Assembly (NCBI GenBank): GCA_015492915.1 | Contig: WGED01000756.1 | Coordinates: 1 to 8,746, forward strand | DNA: 8,746 nucleotides | Source of the DNA: Cyclobacteriaceae bacterium | GTDB lineage: Bacteria > Bacteroidota > Bacteroidia > Cytophagales > Cyclobacteriaceae | Direction of reading: 5' to 3' | Part shown: positions 6,725-8,746 of the stretch, one piece after another | Layout of the letters: each line of letters opens with the position of its first letter | How positions within the stretch are numbered: the first letter of the stretch is position 1 | The notes under the pieces: model-generated | Told to the model about the DNA's origin: nothing | The model's input: the letters and a program-made list of their open reading frames with translations, nothing else | Databases searched by the model: none | Position numbers and translations under genes: made by a program

Positions 6725-7360
6725 ATGAACAATTCAGTTAGTGAATACAATACAGTAAGACCGCCATTGATTCTTAAAGAATACGGCCGGAACATGCAGA
6801 AATTGGTGGACTACATCAAAACCATTGAGGACAGAGAAAAAAGGACGCAGGCTGCCTATGTACTGGTAGAGCTCATGAAACTCATCAACCCGAATGCCAA
6901 GAGTGCAATGGAGACTACCCAGAAACTATGGGACGACCTCTACATCATGGCCGGTTTTGATATTGATATTGACAGCCCTTACCCGCCACCGGATAAGGAA
7001 TTGCTCAATAAGCCACCGCAAAGGTTGACTTATAAAGAGTCTGAGCTCGAATTCAAACACTATGGCCGCAATATCCTTTATCTGGTAAAAAAAGCCATGG
7101 AGCTGGAAGATCCCGAAGAACGGGAAAGTGCCGTAATCAAAATCGGTAAGCTGATGAAAAGCTTCCAGAGTTCATGGAACAGGGAAAATGTTGACGAGGT
7201 GACAATATTGCGTGATCTGAAAAAAATGTCCAAAGGCCAGCTAACCATCGACATCGATCGTGTGCGAGCTGAAAATTTGTTTGACTCTGTAGTGAAAGAG
7301 CGCAAGAGCAAACAGAATAAAAACAGGAGATCCAACGGCGGGCGCAGAAGAAGAAACTAA
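6725..7360 (+). CDS. DUF4290-family protein with internal duplication
   Basis: A 211-residue cytoplasmic protein matching the Bacteroidota family DUF4290, whose function is unknown to me. It has no signal peptide or membrane segment. Two halves resemble each other without gaps at an offset of 93 residues: residues 18-54 (KEYGRN...LVD...EDREKR...LMK) align with 111-147 (KHYGRN...LVK...EDPEER...LMK). The match continues to D71, L72 and M75 against D164, L165 and M168, and IDID recurs at 80-83 and 175-178. A proline-rich link (SPYPPPD, 84-90) joins the halves. The C-terminus from about 191 is strongly basic (KERKSKQNKNRR...RRRRN), which suggests nucleic-acid or ribosome contact but proves nothing. 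It follows the helicase by 42 A/T-rich bases. Its TAA overlaps the murA ATG by one base, implying co-transcription and translational coupling with murA. Confidence 0.9.
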   Translation: MNNSVSEYNTVRPPLILKEYGRNMQKLVDYIKTIEDREKRTQAAYVLVELMKLINPNAKSAMETTQKLWDDLYIMAGFDIDIDSPYPPPDKELLNKPPQRLTYKESELEFKHYGRNILYLVKKAMELEDPEERESAVIKIGKLMKSFQSSWNRENVDEVTILRDLKKMSKGQLTIDIDRVRAENLFDSVVKERKSKQNKNRRSNGGRRRRN

Positions 7361-8670
7361 TGTCATTTTTCAGGGTAACCGGAGGCAGGCCCCTGAGCGG
7401 CGACATCACGCCTCAGGGAGCTAAGAATGAAGCCCTGGAGGTGTTATGCGCAACCTTGCTCACATCCGAACCCGTCACTATCCACAATATTCCCGATATC
7501 CGTGATGTCAACAGGCTGATTGACTTGTTGTCCGATCTTGGGGTAAAAATTGAAAAACTTGGAGGAGGTAGCTGGCGATTTGTTGCCGATGACATCAATC
7601 CGGATTATCTGAAAACAAAAGCTTATGAAGAAAAGGCAGCCTCCTTGAGAGGTTCTGTCATGATTTTGGGGCCATTATTGACTCGTTTCGGTAAGGCACA
7701 GATACCCAAGCCAGGAGGAGATAAAATAGGCCGGCGACGCCTTGATACACACTTCATCGGCTTCCGGAATCTCGGCGCCCGGTTCGATTTTGATTACCAT
7801 CATGATTTTTACAGCATTGATGCCTCTGCGCTCAAGGGTGCTTACATGCTTCTGGATGAGGCGTCCGTCACCGGTACGGCCAATATCGTGATGGCGGCCA
7901 CTATGGCAAAAGGCACCACGACCATCTACAATGCCGCCTGCGAGCCTTATGTACAACAACTTTGCAGGATGCTCAATAAAATGGGGGCAAACATCAGTGG
8001 TATCGGATCTAATTTACTGACAATCAAAGGAGTGGAAAGCCTCCACGGTACGACACACACACTGTTGCCCGATATGATTGAGGTAGGCTCATTTATAGGT
8101 CTTGCTGCGATTACACAGTCTGATATTACCATCAAAAATGCTGGAATAGAACATTTGGGTATTATCCCTGATTCGTTCAGAAAACTCGGCATCTCCATGG
8201 AATATAAGGGAGATGATATTCACATCCCGGCGCAGCACTTCTATGAGGTTGAGACGTTTATTGACGGCTCCATTATGACCATCTCCGACGCCATCTGGCC
8301 GGGACTGACGCCTGACCTTCTCAGTGTCATACTCGTGGTGGCAACACAGGCCAAGGGGACGGTGCTTATCCATCAGAAAATGTTTGAGAGTCGCTTATTC
8401 TTTGTCGACAAGCTTATCGATATGGGCGCGCAGATCATTCTTTGCGACCCCCACCGCGCCACGGTCATCGGGCTCGATCGTAAGTTTCCGCTCAAAGGCA
8501 TCAGGATGACCTCACCTGATATACGTGCCGGTGTGGCATTGCTCATAGCGGCATTGAGCGCAGAAGGCACCAGCGAAATACTCAATATTGATCAGATTGA
8601 CCGGGGTTATCAGCATATCGACACCCGTCTGAAGGCATTAGGCGCTGATATAGAGCGGGTTGAGGGGTAA
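7360..8670 (+). CDS. murA: UDP-N-acetylglucosamine 1-carboxyvinyltransferase (MurA), Cys-to-Asp variant
   Basis: A 436-residue cytoplasmic enzyme of the EPSP-synthase fold. It transfers enolpyruvate from phosphoenolpyruvate to UDP-GlcNAc, the first committed step of peptidoglycan synthesis. Recognisable sites by comparison with E. coli MurA: Lys22-Asn23 (GAKNEAL), Arg97 (SLRGSV, E. coli Arg91), the active loop KPGGDKIGRRRLD (117-129), Asp319 (WPGLTPDLLSV, E. coli Asp305), Arg345 (FESRLFF, E. coli Arg331) and Arg389 (PDIRAG, E. coli Arg397). The loop residue matching Cys115 of E. coli is Asp121. Cys115 is the residue alkylated by fosfomycin, and Asp variants keep activity but are known to resist the drug. 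Length and motifs indicate a complete gene. The ATG at 7360 shares its A with the DUF4290 stop, so translation is probably coupled. No proper Shine-Dalgarno site is seen; the preceding AAGAAGAAAC is purine-rich. Confidence 0.97.
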   Translation: MSFFRVTGGRPLSGDITPQGAKNEALEVLCATLLTSEPVTIHNIPDIRDVNRLIDLLSDLGVKIEKLGGGSWRFVADDINPDYLKTKAYEEKAASLRGSVMILGPLLTRFGKAQIPKPGGDKIGRRRLDTHFIGFRNLGARFDFDYHHDFYSIDASALKGAYMLLDEASVTGTANIVMAATMAKGTTTIYNAACEPYVQQLCRMLNKMGANISGIGSNLLTIKGVESLHGTTHTLLPDMIEVGSFIGLAAITQSDITIKNAGIEHLGIIPDSFRKLGISMEYKGDDIHIPAQHFYEVETFIDGSIMTISDAIWPGLTPDLLSVILVVATQAKGTVLIHQKMFESRLFFVDKLIDMGAQIILCDPHRATVIGLDRKFPLKGIRMTSPDIRAGVALLIAALSAEGTSEILNIDQIDRGYQHIDTRLKALGADIERVEG

Positions 8671-8746
8671 AAATCATCGTTTTTTCATGGAATAACAATC
8701 AAAAACCGAACAGGCCGGGACTGTTACCAACCGCACACTTCCATGA
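8671..8746. other. Short end segment with no supportable gene
   Basis: The 76 bases after murA contain no recognisable gene start, terminator hairpin or RNA. Plus-strand ATGs lead to immediate stops or run off the end. Two minus-strand frames are open from the window edge for 15 and 22 codons before a stop, which is too short to judge. The operon may continue beyond the window. Confidence 0.5.

Noticed and set aside
8671..8746. A further gene at the right end
   Set aside because: The open frames from the edge are too short (22 codons or fewer) and show no recognisable sequence.

Overview
The window reads as the first 8.7 kb of a contig from a member of the Bacteroidota, possibly Cytophagia-like. 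Reasons: a DUF4290 protein (a family I know only from this phylum) lies directly before murA; MurA has the Bacteroidota-type sequence, with Asp in place of the active-site Cys; most starts lack a Shine-Dalgarno (SD) sequence and have A/T-rich leaders; and weak TTG / TAnnTTTG promoter-like elements are present. Bases 1-26 are not genomic: they match a Nextera/Tn5 library adapter ending in the 19-bp mosaic end.

Left part (27-3248) is a small sugar-metabolism-flavoured group. It holds a Gfo/Idh/MocA-family NAD(P)-dependent oxidoreductase (minus strand, cut by the contig end), a secreted sialidase-like beta-propeller protein (minus strand) and a divergently placed aldo/keto reductase (plus strand). 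The 365-bp gap between the first two genes has no gene but holds interlocking inverted repeats. The gap before the aldo/keto reductase holds an imperfect 21-bp-period tandem repeat.

Middle part (3273-4426) is a CorA-family divalent-cation transporter on the minus strand. It converges on the aldo/keto reductase with only 24 bp between the stops. Its 5' leader is the most interesting item in the window. The gene has a perfect AAGGAGG SD, unusual for this phylum. Just upstream is a hairpin whose 3' arm can instead pair over 11 positions with the SD region. The two structures exclude each other, as in a translational riboswitch or another cis-acting RNA switch.

Right part (4427-8670) is a co-directional housekeeping block on the plus strand: a PcrA/UvrD-type superfamily 1 helicase with its C-terminal Tudor-like domain, then a DUF4290 protein 42 bp later, then murA overlapping DUF4290 by one base (TAATG). 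DUF4290 shows a clear internal duplication. The last 76 bp hold no supportable gene.
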